A stretch of 64,000 nt of DNA from Aquicoccus sp. G2-2 (GTDB taxonomy: Bacteria > Pseudomonadota > Alphaproteobacteria > Rhodobacterales > Rhodobacteraceae), in NCBI RefSeq assembly GCF_034555965.1, contig NZ_JAYDCK010000003.1:930001-994000 (forward strand), written 5' to 3'. The position numbers were made by a program, and so were the translations under genes. This document shows, one piece after another, positions 48,740-57,409 of this stretch; within the stretch, counting starts at the first letter, position 1; each line of letters begins with the position of its first letter. The notes beneath the pieces were generated by a model, which saw only the letters and a list, made by a program, of their open reading frames with translations, did no database searches and was not told the DNA's origin.

Positions 48740-49876
48740 ATGAAACTCAAGGTAATTCTCGCGGCCGCCTGTGCTGCGGCGCTCGGTGCCGGGGCAGCTT
48801 ATAGCGAGCCGGTCAAGGTTGGTATGATCACCACGCTTTCGGGCGGCGGAGCAGGGCTGGGCATTGACGTGCGCGATGGCTTCCTGCTGGCGGTCAAGAA
48901 AACCGGCGCGGATATTGACACCATCGTGGTGGATGATCAGCGCAAGCCGGATGTGGCGGTGCAACTGGCCGACAAGCTTGTTCAGCAAGACAAGGTTGAT
49001 GTGCTGACCGGGTTGATCTGGTCCAATATCGCCATGGCGGTGGTGCCGTCGGTGACGGCGCAGGGCAAGTTCTATCTCTCGCCCAATGCCGGGCCATCGG
49101 CGCTGGCGGGGAAGGGCTGTAACAAGAACTATTTCAACGTGAGCTGGCAGAACGACGCCTTTAACGAGGCTGCAGGCGCGTGGGCGAGTGATAATGGCAT
49201 CAAGAACGTGTTCCTGCTGGCGCCGAACTATCCGGCGGGCAAGGACATGATCGCGGGCTTCAAACGCTTCTACAAAGGCAATATCGCTGATGAGGTCTAT
49301 ACCAAGCTGGGGCAGACCGACTACGCCGCCGAGATTGCCAAGATCAAGGCTTCGGACGCCGATCTGGTTTATTACTTCCTGCCCGGCGGCATGGGGATTT
49401 CCTTCATGAAGCAATATGCAGGGTCGGGGGCTGACAAGCAGGTGATGGGCCCGGCGTTCAGCTTTGATCAGGGTATTCTTGGGGCCATCGGTGAGGCCGC
49501 TCTTGGGGTGAAGAACACCTCGCATTGGTCGAAAGACCTCGACGTGCCGGGCAATGCCGAGTTCGTGGCCGATTTCCAGGAAGCCTATGGCCGCCTGCCA
49601 TCGCTATATGCGGCACAGGGTTATGATACCGGGCTGTTGCTTGCCTCTGCCGCCGAAAAGGCTGATGTGAATGATGCCGATGCGTTCCGCAAGGCGCTGG
49701 AAGCCGCTGATTTCCAATCGGTGCGCGGAGCGTTCAAGTTCGCGCCCAACCATCACCCGATCCAGACCATCTATATGCGTGAGGTCGTCAAGGAAGGCGA
49801 TGTCGTGACCAACAAGATTATCGGTGTCGCCGCCAAGGACCATACCGATGTCTATGGTAAAGACTGCAAGATGTAA
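48740..49876 (+). CDS. ABC importer substrate-binding protein (branched-chain amino acid/aromatic type, Peripla_BP_6)
   Basis: Start at ATG 48740 with a GGGAGGA site. 378 residues with a Sec signal peptide 'KVILAAACAAALGAGAAYSE'. The mature region shows 'VKVGMITTLSGGGAGLGID', 'KPDVAVQLADKLVQQDKVDV' and 'YNFN'-like core strands, typical of LivK/HBA-binding type I SBPs. Sitting directly behind pobA and ahead of its own permeases and ATPases, it most likely binds 4-hydroxybenzoate, protocatechuate or a related aromatic acid. The ligand is inferred from context, since this family also binds amino acids and ureas. Confidence 0.85.
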   Translation: MKLKVILAAACAAALGAGAAYSEPVKVGMITTLSGGGAGLGIDVRDGFLLAVKKTGADIDTIVVDDQRKPDVAVQLADKLVQQDKVDVLTGLIWSNIAMAVVPSVTAQGKFYLSPNAGPSALAGKGCNKNYFNVSWQNDAFNEAAGAWASDNGIKNVFLLAPNYPAGKDMIAGFKRFYKGNIADEVYTKLGQTDYAAEIAKIKASDADLVYYFLPGGMGISFMKQYAGSGADKQVMGPAFSFDQGILGAIGEAALGVKNTSHWSKDLDVPGNAEFVADFQEAYGRLPSLYAAQGYDTGLLLASAAEKADVNDADAFRKALEAADFQSVRGAFKFAPNHHPIQTIYMREVVKEGDVVTNKIIGVAAKDHTDVYGKDCKM

Positions 49877-49885
49877 GTTGAAACA

Positions 49886-49918
49886 GATGCGGCCCCGGCA
49901 CAGTGTCGGGGCCGCATC
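49886..49918 (+). terminator. Intercistronic hairpin between SBP and permease genes
   Basis: Perfect 12-bp arms GATGCGGCCCCG / CGGGGCCGCATC around a GCACAGTGT loop, 10 bp after the SBP stop and 17 bp before the permease start. No U-tract follows. Hairpins at this position commonly protect SBP mRNA and cut expression of the downstream permeases, which gives excess binding protein. Confidence 0.6.
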
Positions 49919-49935
49919 ATCGCCTTGGGTCCGGA

Positions 49936-50856
49936 ATGACAATCGTTCTTTTCATTGAGCAGATCCTTAACGGGCTGCAATTCGGCGTGATGCTGTTTTT
50001 GATGTCCGCCGGGCTAACGCTGATTTTTGGCGTTATGGGGCTGATCAATCTCGCGCATGGCTCGCTTTACATGGTGGGCGCCTTCGCGGCGGCGGCTGTG
50101 GCGGCGGCGACGGGCAGCTTCACGCTGGCGCTGATCGCGTCACTGGCGGCGGCGGCGCTTGCGGGTGTGATTGTCGAAATGGTGGTGATCCGGCGATTAT
50201 ATGACCGTGACCATCTCGATCAGGTGCTGGCCACCTTCGCGCTGATCCTGATCTTTTCCGAAGGCACGCGCTGGTTGTTCGGGTCGTTCCCACTTTATCT
50301 TGATGTGCCAAAGGCGCTCTCGGGTCCGGTTAACCTGCCGCTTGGGATTGAATACCCGGCTTACCGGCTGGCGATTATCGGCTTTGGCCTTCTGGTGGCG
50401 GTCGGGCTTTTCCTGTTGATCACGCGGACGCGGGTCGGCATGCGCATCCGCGCCGGGGAGGCTGACCGCGAGATGATCGCGGCGCTTGGCGTCAACATAT
50501 CAGTGCTTTACACCGCCATCTTTGCGCTTGGCGCGGCACTTGCAGGCTTTGCCGGTGCGTTGGTCGGGGCGATCCAGTCGGTTCAGGTCGGCATGGGGGA
50601 GCCGGTGTTGATTTTGGCCTTCGTTACCATCGTGATCGGTGGGATCGGTTCGATCAAGGGGGCCTTTGTGGGGGCGCTGCTGGTCGGGTTGACCGATACG
50701 ATGGGGCGGGTGCTGCTGCCGTTGCTGTTTGGTTTGTTCATGGGGCCGTCGGCGGCCACAACGGTCGGCTCGGCATTGGCATCAATGGCAATTTATATCC
50801 TGATGGCAGCGGTTTTGCTGGTCAAACCGACCGGGCTTTACGGGAACCCGGCATGA
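49936..50856 (+). CDS. ABC importer permease, LivH-type
   Basis: Start at ATG 49936 ('MTIVLFIEQILNGLQFGVML'). 306 residues with about eight membrane helices. LivH-type motifs: 'LMSAGLTLIFGVMGLINLAH' followed by GS, 'TRVGMRIRAGEADREMIAAL' (the EAA-like cytoplasmic loop contacting the ATPase) and 'IGGIGSIKGAFVGALLVGL'. It forms a heterodimer with the next gene's product, overlapping it by 4 bp. Confidence 0.9.
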   Translation: MTIVLFIEQILNGLQFGVMLFLMSAGLTLIFGVMGLINLAHGSLYMVGAFAAAAVAAATGSFTLALIASLAAAALAGVIVEMVVIRRLYDRDHLDQVLATFALILIFSEGTRWLFGSFPLYLDVPKALSGPVNLPLGIEYPAYRLAIIGFGLLVAVGLFLLITRTRVGMRIRAGEADREMIAALGVNISVLYTAIFALGAALAGFAGALVGAIQSVQVGMGEPVLILAFVTIVIGGIGSIKGAFVGALLVGLTDTMGRVLLPLLFGLFMGPSAATTVGSALASMAIYILMAAVLLVKPTGLYGNPA

Positions 50857-51854
50857 GATTTTCGCGCGAAACCTGGCTCAACGCGGCGTTCTATGTGGCG
50901 CTGATTGCCGTGCCGCTTTGGGCGCTTTGGGCGGATGAGCCGTATTACATCACGCTTGCCACCCGCGTTGCTATTCTGGCGCTGGCGGGCGTCGGGCTTA
51001 ACCTTGCGCTTGGCCTTGGCGGGCTGGTTTCGCTGGGGCATGCGATCTTCTTCGGGGTGGGGGGCTACGCCGCCGGTATCCTTGCCAGCCACGCGCAATC
51101 CTACACCCCGCTGATGGAATGGCCTTTCACCATTGAAGGCACGCAATCCATGCCGGTAATCTGGCTCGTCGCGATTATTGCTTCGGGGCTGGTGGCGCTT
51201 GGGGTCGGCGCGCTCAGCCTGCGCACCTCGGGCGTTTATTTCATCATGATCACGCTCGCCTTCGGACAGATGTTCTTCTATTTCACGATCTCCTGGCCCG
51301 CCTATGGCGGGGAGGACGGGCTTTCGATCTATGTGCGGAATCATTTTTTGGGGTTGAATACGCTGGTGCCGATTCAGTTCTTCGGCATTTGCGTCGCCGT
51401 GTTGAGCGTGGCGTTGCTTTTTTCAGCACGTGTTGTGCGCTCGCCGTTTGGCCTTGCGCTTAATGCCGCGCGGCAAAACGTGGCCCGTGCCCGTGCAGTC
51501 GGGATTGAGCCATACCGCCTGCAACTTACCGCGTTCGTGCTTTCGGGGATAATCACTGGCGTCTCCGGCGCGCTTTATGCCGATCTCAACCGGTTCGTCT
51601 CGCCGACCATGTTCTCGTGGCAGATGTCAGGTGAAATCATGGTGTTTGTCATTCTGGGCGGGGTGGCGCGGTTGTTTGGTCCGGTGGCGGGGGCGGCCCT
51701 TTTCATCCTGCTTGAAGAGGTGCTGGGCGGGTTGTCGGATTACTGGCACATCTGGCTTGGGCTGTTGCTTTTGCTGGTGGTGCTTTTTGCGCGCGGCGGG
51801 TTGATCGGCCTGATTGCCGGGAAGCGGCGCAGCGAAGGCGGGGCAGATGTCTGA
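50853..51854 (+). CDS. ABC importer permease, LivM-type
   Basis: 333 residues and multiple membrane helices. LivM features: 'LALAGVGLNLALGLGGLVSL' followed by GH, 'SGVYFIMITLAFGQMFFYF', 'SPFGLALNAARQNVARARAV' followed by G, and 'LGGVARLFGPVAGAALFILL'. Its start overlaps the livH-type gene (ATGA), and its end overlaps the first ATPase by 8 bp. Confidence 0.9.
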   Translation: MRFSRETWLNAAFYVALIAVPLWALWADEPYYITLATRVAILALAGVGLNLALGLGGLVSLGHAIFFGVGGYAAGILASHAQSYTPLMEWPFTIEGTQSMPVIWLVAIIASGLVALGVGALSLRTSGVYFIMITLAFGQMFFYFTISWPAYGGEDGLSIYVRNHFLGLNTLVPIQFFGICVAVLSVALLFSARVVRSPFGLALNAARQNVARARAVGIEPYRLQLTAFVLSGIITGVSGALYADLNRFVSPTMFSWQMSGEIMVFVILGGVARLFGPVAGAALFILLEEVLGGLSDYWHIWLGLLLLLVVLFARGGLIGLIAGKRRSEGGADV

Positions 51855-52616
51855 TCCTGTCCTCTCGATCGCCGGTATCTCCAAAAGCTTTGGTGCGCTG
51901 AAAGCCTCTGACGCTGTCACGCTTGATCTGCGTCCGGGCGAAATTCACGCGCTGATCGGCCCCAATGGGGCCGGGAAATCGACGTTGATTGCGCAAATTG
52001 CCGGGTCACTGCGCCCCGATGCGGGTAGCATCGCGCTTGAAGGCCGTGACATCACCGCACTTGGCCCAGTGGCGCGTGCGCGCGCCGGGCTTGGCCGCAC
52101 GTTTCAGATCAGCTCATTGGCGATGGAAGATAGCGTGTTGCAAAATGCCGTTCTGGGCGCTTTGGGCGCGCGCGGCGGGCGGCTCGGCTTCTTCTCAAGG
52201 GTGATGAAGGACCGCGCGCTTGTTGGCACCGCGATGGCGGCGCTGCAAGAGGTCGGGTTGGATGAATTTGCCGATTTTCGCACTGCCGATCTGTCGCATG
52301 GGCAACGCCGCCAGTTGGAGGTGGCCGTGGCGCTCACGCTCAAGCCGCAGGTTTTTCTGATGGATGAGCCAATGGCCGGGCTTGGCGCCGAAGGCTCTGC
52401 CCGGTTGATGCCGCTTCTGGAACGGCTGAAGGCCCATGCGCCGATCCTGCTGGTTGAGCATGACATGGATGCCGTGTTTCAGCTTGCCAACCGCATATCG
52501 GTACTGGTTTACGGACGGATCATCGCCACCGGATCGGCGGAGGAGATCAAGTCCAACCCGGAGGTGCGCGAAGCCTATCTCGGCGCGGACGACGATGCAG
52601 AGGGGGCGGCGCATGA
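51847..52616 (+). CDS. ABC importer ATPase, LivG-type (3' end affected by a probable indel)
   Basis: ATG at 51847. Walker A 'ALIGPNGAGKSTLIAQIAG', signature 'LSHGQRRQLEVAVAL', Walker B 'VFLMDEPMAGLGAEGS' and switch His 'LLVEHDMDAVFQL'. As sequenced the frame runs on to 52725 with a C-terminal tail that does not look like LivG and overlaps livF deeply. One extra G in the run at 52602-52606 would end the protein at the TGA 52614-52616, as '..DDDAEGGGA', giving the usual ATGA overlap with the next gene. I take that as the true end. Confidence 0.87.
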
Positions 52617-53302
52617 GCCTGTTACGGCTGGCAAATATCTCTGCCTTCTATGGGCCTTCGCAGGCGCTTTTCGATGTGTCGTTTCGCATCGAGCCGGGGC
52701 AGGTGCTTGCGCTTCTGGGCCGTAATGGCATGGGCAAGACTACCACCATCAAGGTTATTTCGCGGATGCTCAAACATCGCGGCGGCGCGCTGGCGTTTGA
52801 TGGGGTTGATATGGCGCAATGGCCGTCCTACCGGGCGGCGCGCGCGGGAATAGGATTAACGCCGGAAGGGCGGCGTTGTTTCGCCAATCTTACCGTGCGC
52901 GAAAACCTTGTTGCTGCCGCGCGACCGGGCGATTGGACGCTGACGCGCGTGGCAGAACTTTTTCCCCGGCTGGAGGAACGCCAAGCGCAGATGGCGGTAT
53001 CGCTTTCCGGGGGCGAGCAGCAGATGCTTGCCATTGGGCGTGCCCTGATGACCAACCCGCGCCTGTTGATCCTTGATGAGGCCACCGAAGGGCTTGCCCC
53101 GGTGATCCGGCAGGAAATCTGGGCCGCCATTGCCCGGCTCAAAGGTGAGACCGGGCTGACCATTCTGGTGGTCGATAAATCGCTCAAGGAACTTGGGCAG
53201 GTTGCTGACCGGGCCGTGATTCTTGAGCGTGGCCGCTCGGTCTGGTCCGATGACTTCGCAGCGCTCGACCGGCAAACGCGGGATCGCTATCTTGGGGTCT
53301 GA
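52613..53302 (+). CDS. ABC importer ATPase, LivF-type
   Basis: ATG at 52613 ('MSLLRLANISAFYGPSQALF'). 229 residues, close to the usual LivF size. Walker A 'ALLGRNGMGKTTTIKVISR', LivF-typical 'GIGLTPEGRRCFANLTVREN', signature 'LSGGEQQMLAIGRAL', Walker B 'LLILDEATEGLAPVIRQEIW', and a degenerate H-loop 'ILVVDKSLKEL' (His replaced by Lys, frequent in LivF). Fifth and last gene of the importer operon. Confidence 0.9.
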   Translation: MSLLRLANISAFYGPSQALFDVSFRIEPGQVLALLGRNGMGKTTTIKVISRMLKHRGGALAFDGVDMAQWPSYRAARAGIGLTPEGRRCFANLTVRENLVAAARPGDWTLTRVAELFPRLEERQAQMAVSLSGGEQQMLAIGRALMTNPRLLILDEATEGLAPVIRQEIWAAIARLKGETGLTILVVDKSLKELGQVADRAVILERGRSVWSDDFAALDRQTRDRYLGV

Positions 53303-53367
53303 CTGTATTTTCTCCCGTGAAGACGGATATTTAGGTGCAAGGCATAGAGAAACTTGGCATCATAAAA

Positions 53368-53383
53368 TTTACCAGTTGGTAAA
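53368..53383. promoter_or_regulatory. RutR-type operator upstream of preT
   Basis: The perfect palindrome TTTACCA-GT-TGGTAAA differs from the RutR consensus TTGACCA-nn-TGGTCAA at one base per arm, symmetrically. It lies 58 bp before preT, overlapping the likely promoter. A TTGGCA hexamer at 53354 could be a -35. rutR itself is 3 kb downstream. Confidence 0.7.
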
Positions 53384-53440
53384 AAATTAGAACTGTGGCA
53401 GGCTGATTCCCAAGAAAACGAACCACAGGGAGACCAAGCC

Positions 53441-54775
53441 ATGGCGCAATCAGAGCGCACGCCAGGGATCACGGCAGGCCGCCTCGATACCGAGACACTA
53501 ACTGCAAATTTCACCGATCTGCATCCACCGCTTGATCACCACGAGGCGCATGTCGCGGCGGATCGGTGCTATTTCTGCCATGACGCACCTTGCATGGAAG
53601 CGTGCCCCACCACCATCGACATTCCGCTTTTCATCCGCCAGATCGCCACCGACACGCCGCATGCCTCGGCCCGCACCATCTTCAATCAAAACATTCTCGG
53701 CGGCATGTGCGCCCGGGTGTGCCCGGTTGAAACGCTGTGCGAGGAAGCCTGCGTGCGCGAGGCGGCGGAAGGCAAGCCGGTCGAGATTGGCCGCCTGCAA
53801 CGCTACGCCACCGATGCGCTGATGGCGAAAGGCGGGCATCCTTTTACCCGCGCAGAGCCAACCGGAAAATCCGTGGCAGTGGTGGGCGCAGGGCCGGCGG
53901 GGCTGGCCTGTGCGCACCGGCTTGCACTGCACGGCCATGAGGTGACGATCCTTGATGCGCGTGCAAAATCAGGCGGGCTAAACGAATTCGGGATCGCCGC
54001 TTACAAAAGCACCAACGGTTTTGCGCAGGCCGAGGTTGACTGGCTGATCGCCATTGGCGGCATCACGCTGCGCCACGACAGCGCGCTTGGCCGTGATTTC
54101 ACCTTGGCCGAGTTGCAAGCCGATTACGACGCGATTTTCCTTGGTATGGGGCTTGCCGGGGTGAATGCGCTGACCGCTCCGGGTGCCGATAAGAAGAATG
54201 TCGAAGATGCGGTGGATTTCATTGCCACCCTGCGCCAGACCAGCGATCTTTCAAGCCTGCCGATTGGCCGCAACGTGGTCGTGATCGGCGGCGGGATGAC
54301 GGCGGTTGATGCGGCCGTGCAGTCCAAGCTGCTGGGCGCGGAAAACGTCACCATCGCGTATCGCCGGGGCCAATCGGCAATGAACGCCAGCCGTTATGAA
54401 CAGGATCTTGCGACATCGAAAGGCGTGAAAATCCTGACCGGCCTTCAACCCAAGGCGCTGCATGGCAACGGCGCGGTGCAGGAAATCGAGCTGGAATATA
54501 CCTCTTCGGACGGCGGCGGCCTAAAAGGCACCGGCGAAACCATCCGCATTGCTGCCGATCAGGTCTTCATGGCCATCGGTCAATCGCTTGAAGGCACACC
54601 AGAAGGGCTCAAGCTCGAGCGCGGCAAGATCGCCGTTTCCGAGACCGGGCGCAGCTCGCTCAAGGGGGTCTGGGCGGGGGGCGATTGTGCCACCGGCGGC
54701 GATGATCTTACCGTGACCGCGGTTGCCCATGGCCGCGACGCGGCGGAAGACATTCATACGGCCCTGATGGGCTAA
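53441..54775 (+). CDS. preT: NAD(P)-dependent dihydropyrimidine dehydrogenase, PreT subunit
   Basis: Reduces uracil and thymine to 5,6-dihydro forms together with PreA; this subunit passes electrons from NAD(P)H through FAD and Fe-S clusters. 444 residues. The N-terminal Cys-rich Fe-S domain has 'CYFCHDAPCMEACPTTIDIP' and 'GGMCARVCPVETLCEEACV'. The FAD motif is 'VAVVGAGPAGLACAHRLALH', the NAD(P) motif 'NVVVIGGGMTAVDAAVQSKL', and the C-terminal FAD contact 'VWAGGDCATGGDDLTVTAVA'. An 11-bp gap to preA indicates an operon. Probably derepressed by RutR release. Confidence 0.94.
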   Translation: MAQSERTPGITAGRLDTETLTANFTDLHPPLDHHEAHVAADRCYFCHDAPCMEACPTTIDIPLFIRQIATDTPHASARTIFNQNILGGMCARVCPVETLCEEACVREAAEGKPVEIGRLQRYATDALMAKGGHPFTRAEPTGKSVAVVGAGPAGLACAHRLALHGHEVTILDARAKSGGLNEFGIAAYKSTNGFAQAEVDWLIAIGGITLRHDSALGRDFTLAELQADYDAIFLGMGLAGVNALTAPGADKKNVEDAVDFIATLRQTSDLSSLPIGRNVVVIGGGMTAVDAAVQSKLLGAENVTIAYRRGQSAMNASRYEQDLATSKGVKILTGLQPKALHGNGAVQEIELEYTSSDGGGLKGTGETIRIAADQVFMAIGQSLEGTPEGLKLERGKIAVSETGRSSLKGVWAGGDCATGGDDLTVTAVAHGRDAAEDIHTALMG

Positions 54776-54786
54776 GGAGTAATCAA

Positions 54787-56091
54787 ATGGCTGATCTCAC
54801 ATCGAATTTTCTTGGTATCAAATCGCCCAACCCGTTCTGGCTTGCCTCTGCGCCGCCGACGGACAAGGAATATAACGTCCGTCGCGCGTTCGAGGCCGGA
54901 TGGGGCGGTGTGGTCTGGAAAACACTGGGCGAGGAAGGCCCGCCCATCGTCAATGTGAACGGCCCGCGCTATGGCGTGGTCTACGGGGCCGACCGGCGTA
55001 TCCTTGCCATCAACAATATTGAGTTGATCACCGACCGGTCGTTGGAAATCAACCTTGAAGAGATTACCCGCGTCAAACGCGACTACCCCGACCGTGCCAT
55101 CATCGTCTCGATCATGGTGCCCTGCGAAGAAGCGGCATGGAAAGCCATTCTGCCGCGCGTGGCGGAGACCGGCGCAGATGGGATCGAGCTGAACTTCGGC
55201 TGCCCGCATGGCATGTCGGAACGCGGCATGGGGGCCGCCGTCGGGCAGGTGCCGGAATATATCGAGATGGTCGCGCGCTGGTGCAAGGAAAACTACGACA
55301 AGCCGGTGATCGTCAAGCTGACGCCGAACATCACCGATATCCGCTACCCGGCGCGTGCGGCCTTTGCTGGCGGGGCGGATGCGGTCTCTTTGATCAACAC
55401 GGTGAGTTCGATCACTTCGGTCAATCTCGACACGTTTAGCCCCGAACCGTCGATCGACGGCAAAGGCTCGCATGGCGGGCTGTGCGGCCCGGCGGTCAAA
55501 CCGATGGCGCTTAACATGGTGGCCGAAATCGCGCGTGATTCCGAATTGGCCGGCCTGCCGATTTCCGGCATCGGCGGGGTGACGACGTGGCGCGATGCCG
55601 CCGAGTTCCTGTCGCTTGGGGCGGGTAACGTGCAGGTCTGCACGGCAGCGATGACCTATGGCTTCAAGGTGGTGCAGGAGATGATTTCCGGCCTCTCCGA
55701 CTGGATGGATGAGAAAGGCTTCACATCGCTTGACGAGGTCGTCGGGCGTGCCGTGCCGAACGTCACCGATTGGCAGTATCTCAACCTCAACTATATTGCC
55801 AAGGCGAAGATCGACCAAGATAAGTGTATCAAATGCGGCCGCTGCTATGCCGCTTGCGAAGATACCTCACATCAGGCGATTTCGATGTCGCCGGATCGCG
55901 TTTTCGAGGTGATCGACGCGGAATGCGTGGCCTGCAACCTTTGCGTCGATGTTTGCCCGGTGGAGAATTGCATCACCATGGAAGAGATGGCACCGGGCAC
56001 AACCGATCCACGCACCGGCAAGGTTGTCTCAGGCGATTATGCCAACTGGACAATGCACCCCAACAATCCTTCGGCGCGGGCGGCAGAATAG
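54787..56091 (+). CDS. preA: Dihydropyrimidine dehydrogenase catalytic subunit PreA
   Basis: FMN-dependent pyrimidine-reducing subunit. 434 residues. The dihydroorotate dehydrogenase-like barrel includes 'NPFWLASAPPTDKEYNVRRA', 'GWGGVVWKTLGEEGPP', and the active-site loop 'ELNFGCPHGMSERGMGAAVG', which holds the catalytic Cys. The C-terminus is a two-cluster ferredoxin domain with CxxCxxC motifs in 'DKCIKCGRCYAACEDTSHQA' and 'ECVACNLCVDVCPVENC'. It follows preT directly. Confidence 0.95.
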   Translation: MADLTSNFLGIKSPNPFWLASAPPTDKEYNVRRAFEAGWGGVVWKTLGEEGPPIVNVNGPRYGVVYGADRRILAINNIELITDRSLEINLEEITRVKRDYPDRAIIVSIMVPCEEAAWKAILPRVAETGADGIELNFGCPHGMSERGMGAAVGQVPEYIEMVARWCKENYDKPVIVKLTPNITDIRYPARAAFAGGADAVSLINTVSSITSVNLDTFSPEPSIDGKGSHGGLCGPAVKPMALNMVAEIARDSELAGLPISGIGGVTTWRDAAEFLSLGAGNVQVCTAAMTYGFKVVQEMISGLSDWMDEKGFTSLDEVVGRAVPNVTDWQYLNLNYIAKAKIDQDKCIKCGRCYAACEDTSHQAISMSPDRVFEVIDAECVACNLCVDVCPVENCITMEEMAPGTTDPRTGKVVSGDYANWTMHPNNPSARAAE

Positions 56092-56095
56092 GTTT

Positions 56096-56114
56096 GATTA
56101 TTCGGCGAATAATC
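56096..56114 (+). terminator. Hairpin after preA
   Basis: Perfect 8-bp arms GATTATTC/GAATAATC with a GGC loop, 5 bp after the preA stop. It is AT-rich in a GC-rich neighbourhood. No clear U-tract follows, so termination would be weak or Rho-assisted. Confidence 0.4.
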
Positions 56115-56476
56115 GAAGAGCGAAAATTCGGATGAATTTTCTAAAACAGGATATGGACCGGACCGTCGTGACAGATCACCACGAACTGATCGGCGGTTCG
56201 GATCAGGTGATAACCCCGGCGTTCCACCTCGTCAAAGAACCGCTCCTGGCCGACTTCGCGTTCGACTCAGTGAATTGAGCGCCGGATCACTGCGCCCTTC
56301 TGTGCTGCTTTGGACGAAAACATCTGGGAAAGCCAGAAATCGGGGCGGCTTTGGGGTGTTACATATTGCATGCTCATAGTCTGCCTGATCGGGGTTAACT
56401 GTCGGTTAAAGCGTCCCGCCTTTAACCTGAGACATCTGGCAAAGGCGCGGCGCGTGCAACGCTCGTATCTTGCACT

Positions 56477-56519
56477 GCGTTCCGCCAAGAGCCCGTGATT
56501 CAGGCTTTTGGCGGAACGC
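56477..56519. repeat. Large palindromic element between preA and rutR
   Basis: 17-bp arms (GCGTTCCGCCAAGAGCC and GGCTTTTGGCGGAACGC, one G-U type mismatch) with a 9-base loop. It is flanked on the right by TTTAATGG and lies 53 bp downstream of rutR in the rutR direction. It may terminate both convergent transcripts or be one copy of a dispersed palindromic repeat. The smaller GGTTAAAGCG-type hairpin 50 bp away resembles part of it. Confidence 0.55.
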
Positions 56520-56571
56520 TTTAATGGCAGATGGCGCGCGCGGGAGGGAGGGAGGGTGCTTTTTCCACGCC

Positions 56572-57192
56572 TCAGGCCTTGAGCATCCGCGTAAACATCG
56601 TCTCAAGGAAGGCCTGTGCGTCGGGGTAGGGGTCGGCGTCTGCGCTGCCCAGAACCGCATGAACCTGCACATCGAAATCGGCGTAATGCTGGGTCAGCGA
56701 CCAGATCGAGAAGATCAGGTGGTAAGGATCAACCTGCGCGATTTTTCCCGCGTCGATCCAATGGCCAAGCACCTTCGCCTTCGCATCCACCAGATCTTTC
56801 AATTCGCCTGAAAGCGCGGGGCCGATGCGTGGGGCGCCCTGAATAATCTCGTTGGCGAAAAGTCGGCTTTCACGCGGGTAATCGCGGCTCATTTCAAGCT
56901 TGCGCCGGACATAGGCGAGGATTTCTTCCAGCGGATCGCCGGTTTCATCCATCGCCCGCAGCGGGTCGAGCCATGCTGTCATCAAGCCATCAAGCAAGGC
57001 CGCGTGGATCGCATCTTTTGAGGTGAAATAGTAAAGCAGGTTCGGCTTTGATAACCCTGCCGCCTTTGCGATCTGGTCCACGGTCGCGCCGCGAAAGCCA
57101 TGCGCAGAAAACACCTCCAGCGCTGCCTCAAGGATCGCGGCCGTATTTTTGCGCTGAATCCGAGTCGCCGTTCGGCCTTGTTGCAGCCCCAT
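56572..57192 (-). CDS. rutR: RutR-like TetR-family pyrimidine regulator
   Basis: Start at ATG 57192 ('MGLQQGRTATRIQRKNTAAI'); upstream in-frame sequence is AT-rich promoter DNA. 206 residues. HTH 'LEVFSAHGFRGATVDQIAKA' and 'AGLSKPNLLYYFTSKDAIHA', then the RutR C-terminal domain ('YPRESRLFANEIIQGAP', 'IFSIWSLTQHYADFDVQVHA'). RutR senses uracil and thymine and releases its operators when they bind. Two consensus-like operators in this window (53368, 57321) flank its target genes. It is transcribed divergently from the amidohydrolase gene. Confidence 0.9.
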   Translation of the reverse strand: MGLQQGRTATRIQRKNTAAILEAALEVFSAHGFRGATVDQIAKAAGLSKPNLLYYFTSKDAIHAALLDGLMTAWLDPLRAMDETGDPLEEILAYVRRKLEMSRDYPRESRLFANEIIQGAPRIGPALSGELKDLVDAKAKVLGHWIDAGKIAQVDPYHLIFSIWSLTQHYADFDVQVHAVLGSADADPYPDAQAFLETMFTRMLKA

Positions 57193-57255
57193 ATTTCGCC
57201 AACCTTGATATTTGTGATCAAAATTTGATCGCGTTTTGAACGTTTTCCCGGAAAG

Positions 57256-57270
57256 CCCCGCTTCGCGGGG
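57256..57270. other. GC hairpin in the rutR/hydrolase intergenic region
   Basis: CCCCGC-TTC-GCGGGG, 6-bp perfect arms, between the divergent rutR and amidohydrolase promoters. Possible leader structure of the rutR mRNA; nothing more can be said. Confidence 0.35.
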
Positions 57271-57288
57271 AATGATCATGCGAAGTCC

Positions 57289-57316
57289 TTGACTGCGTGT
57301 AAAGCCATGTTAGCGT
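57289..57316 (+). promoter_or_regulatory. Candidate promoter of the hydrolase/hydantoinase operon
   Basis: TTGACT (57289-57294), 16-base spacer, TAGCGT (57311-57316), immediately followed by the RutR operator at 57321. A repressor bound there would block promoter clearance. The -10 match is weak. Confidence 0.4.
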
Positions 57317-57320
57317 AGCT

Positions 57321-57336
57321 TTGACCAGTTGGTCAA
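57321..57336. promoter_or_regulatory. RutR operator upstream of the amidohydrolase operon
   Basis: TTGACCA-GT-TGGTCAA is an exact match to the RutR consensus TTGACCAnnTGGTCAA. The symmetry extends one base further on each side. It lies in the rutR/amidohydrolase intergenic region, 74 bp before the amidohydrolase ATG and 128 bp from rutR, so both could be controlled. Confidence 0.85.
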
Positions 57337-57409
57337 ATTGCATACGCCGGGGGCCACGTCGTCAGAGCATCGCTTCCCGAGCGTTTGAAGACGCAGGGAG
57401 AATAGCCAG

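Larger units (their letters stand above)
56092..56571. other. 480-bp intergenic region rich in inverted repeats
   Basis: No convincing gene. Short open frames here lack ribosome-binding sites and recognisable domains. Three hairpins are visible: GATTATTC-GGC-GAATAATC (56096-56114) just after preA, GGTTAAAG-n8-CTTTAACC (56404-56427), and a large 17-bp-arm palindrome at 56477-56519. It separates the convergent preA and rutR genes. Confidence 0.6.

Noticed and set aside
52617-52725. C-terminal extension of the LivG-type ATPase
   Set aside because: The tail has no LivG character and overlaps LivF deeply. One extra G at 52602-52606 gives a normal ATGA junction.
56076-56278. Short open frames between preA and rutR as genes
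   Set aside because: No ribosome-binding site, no recognisable domain, and they span hairpins.
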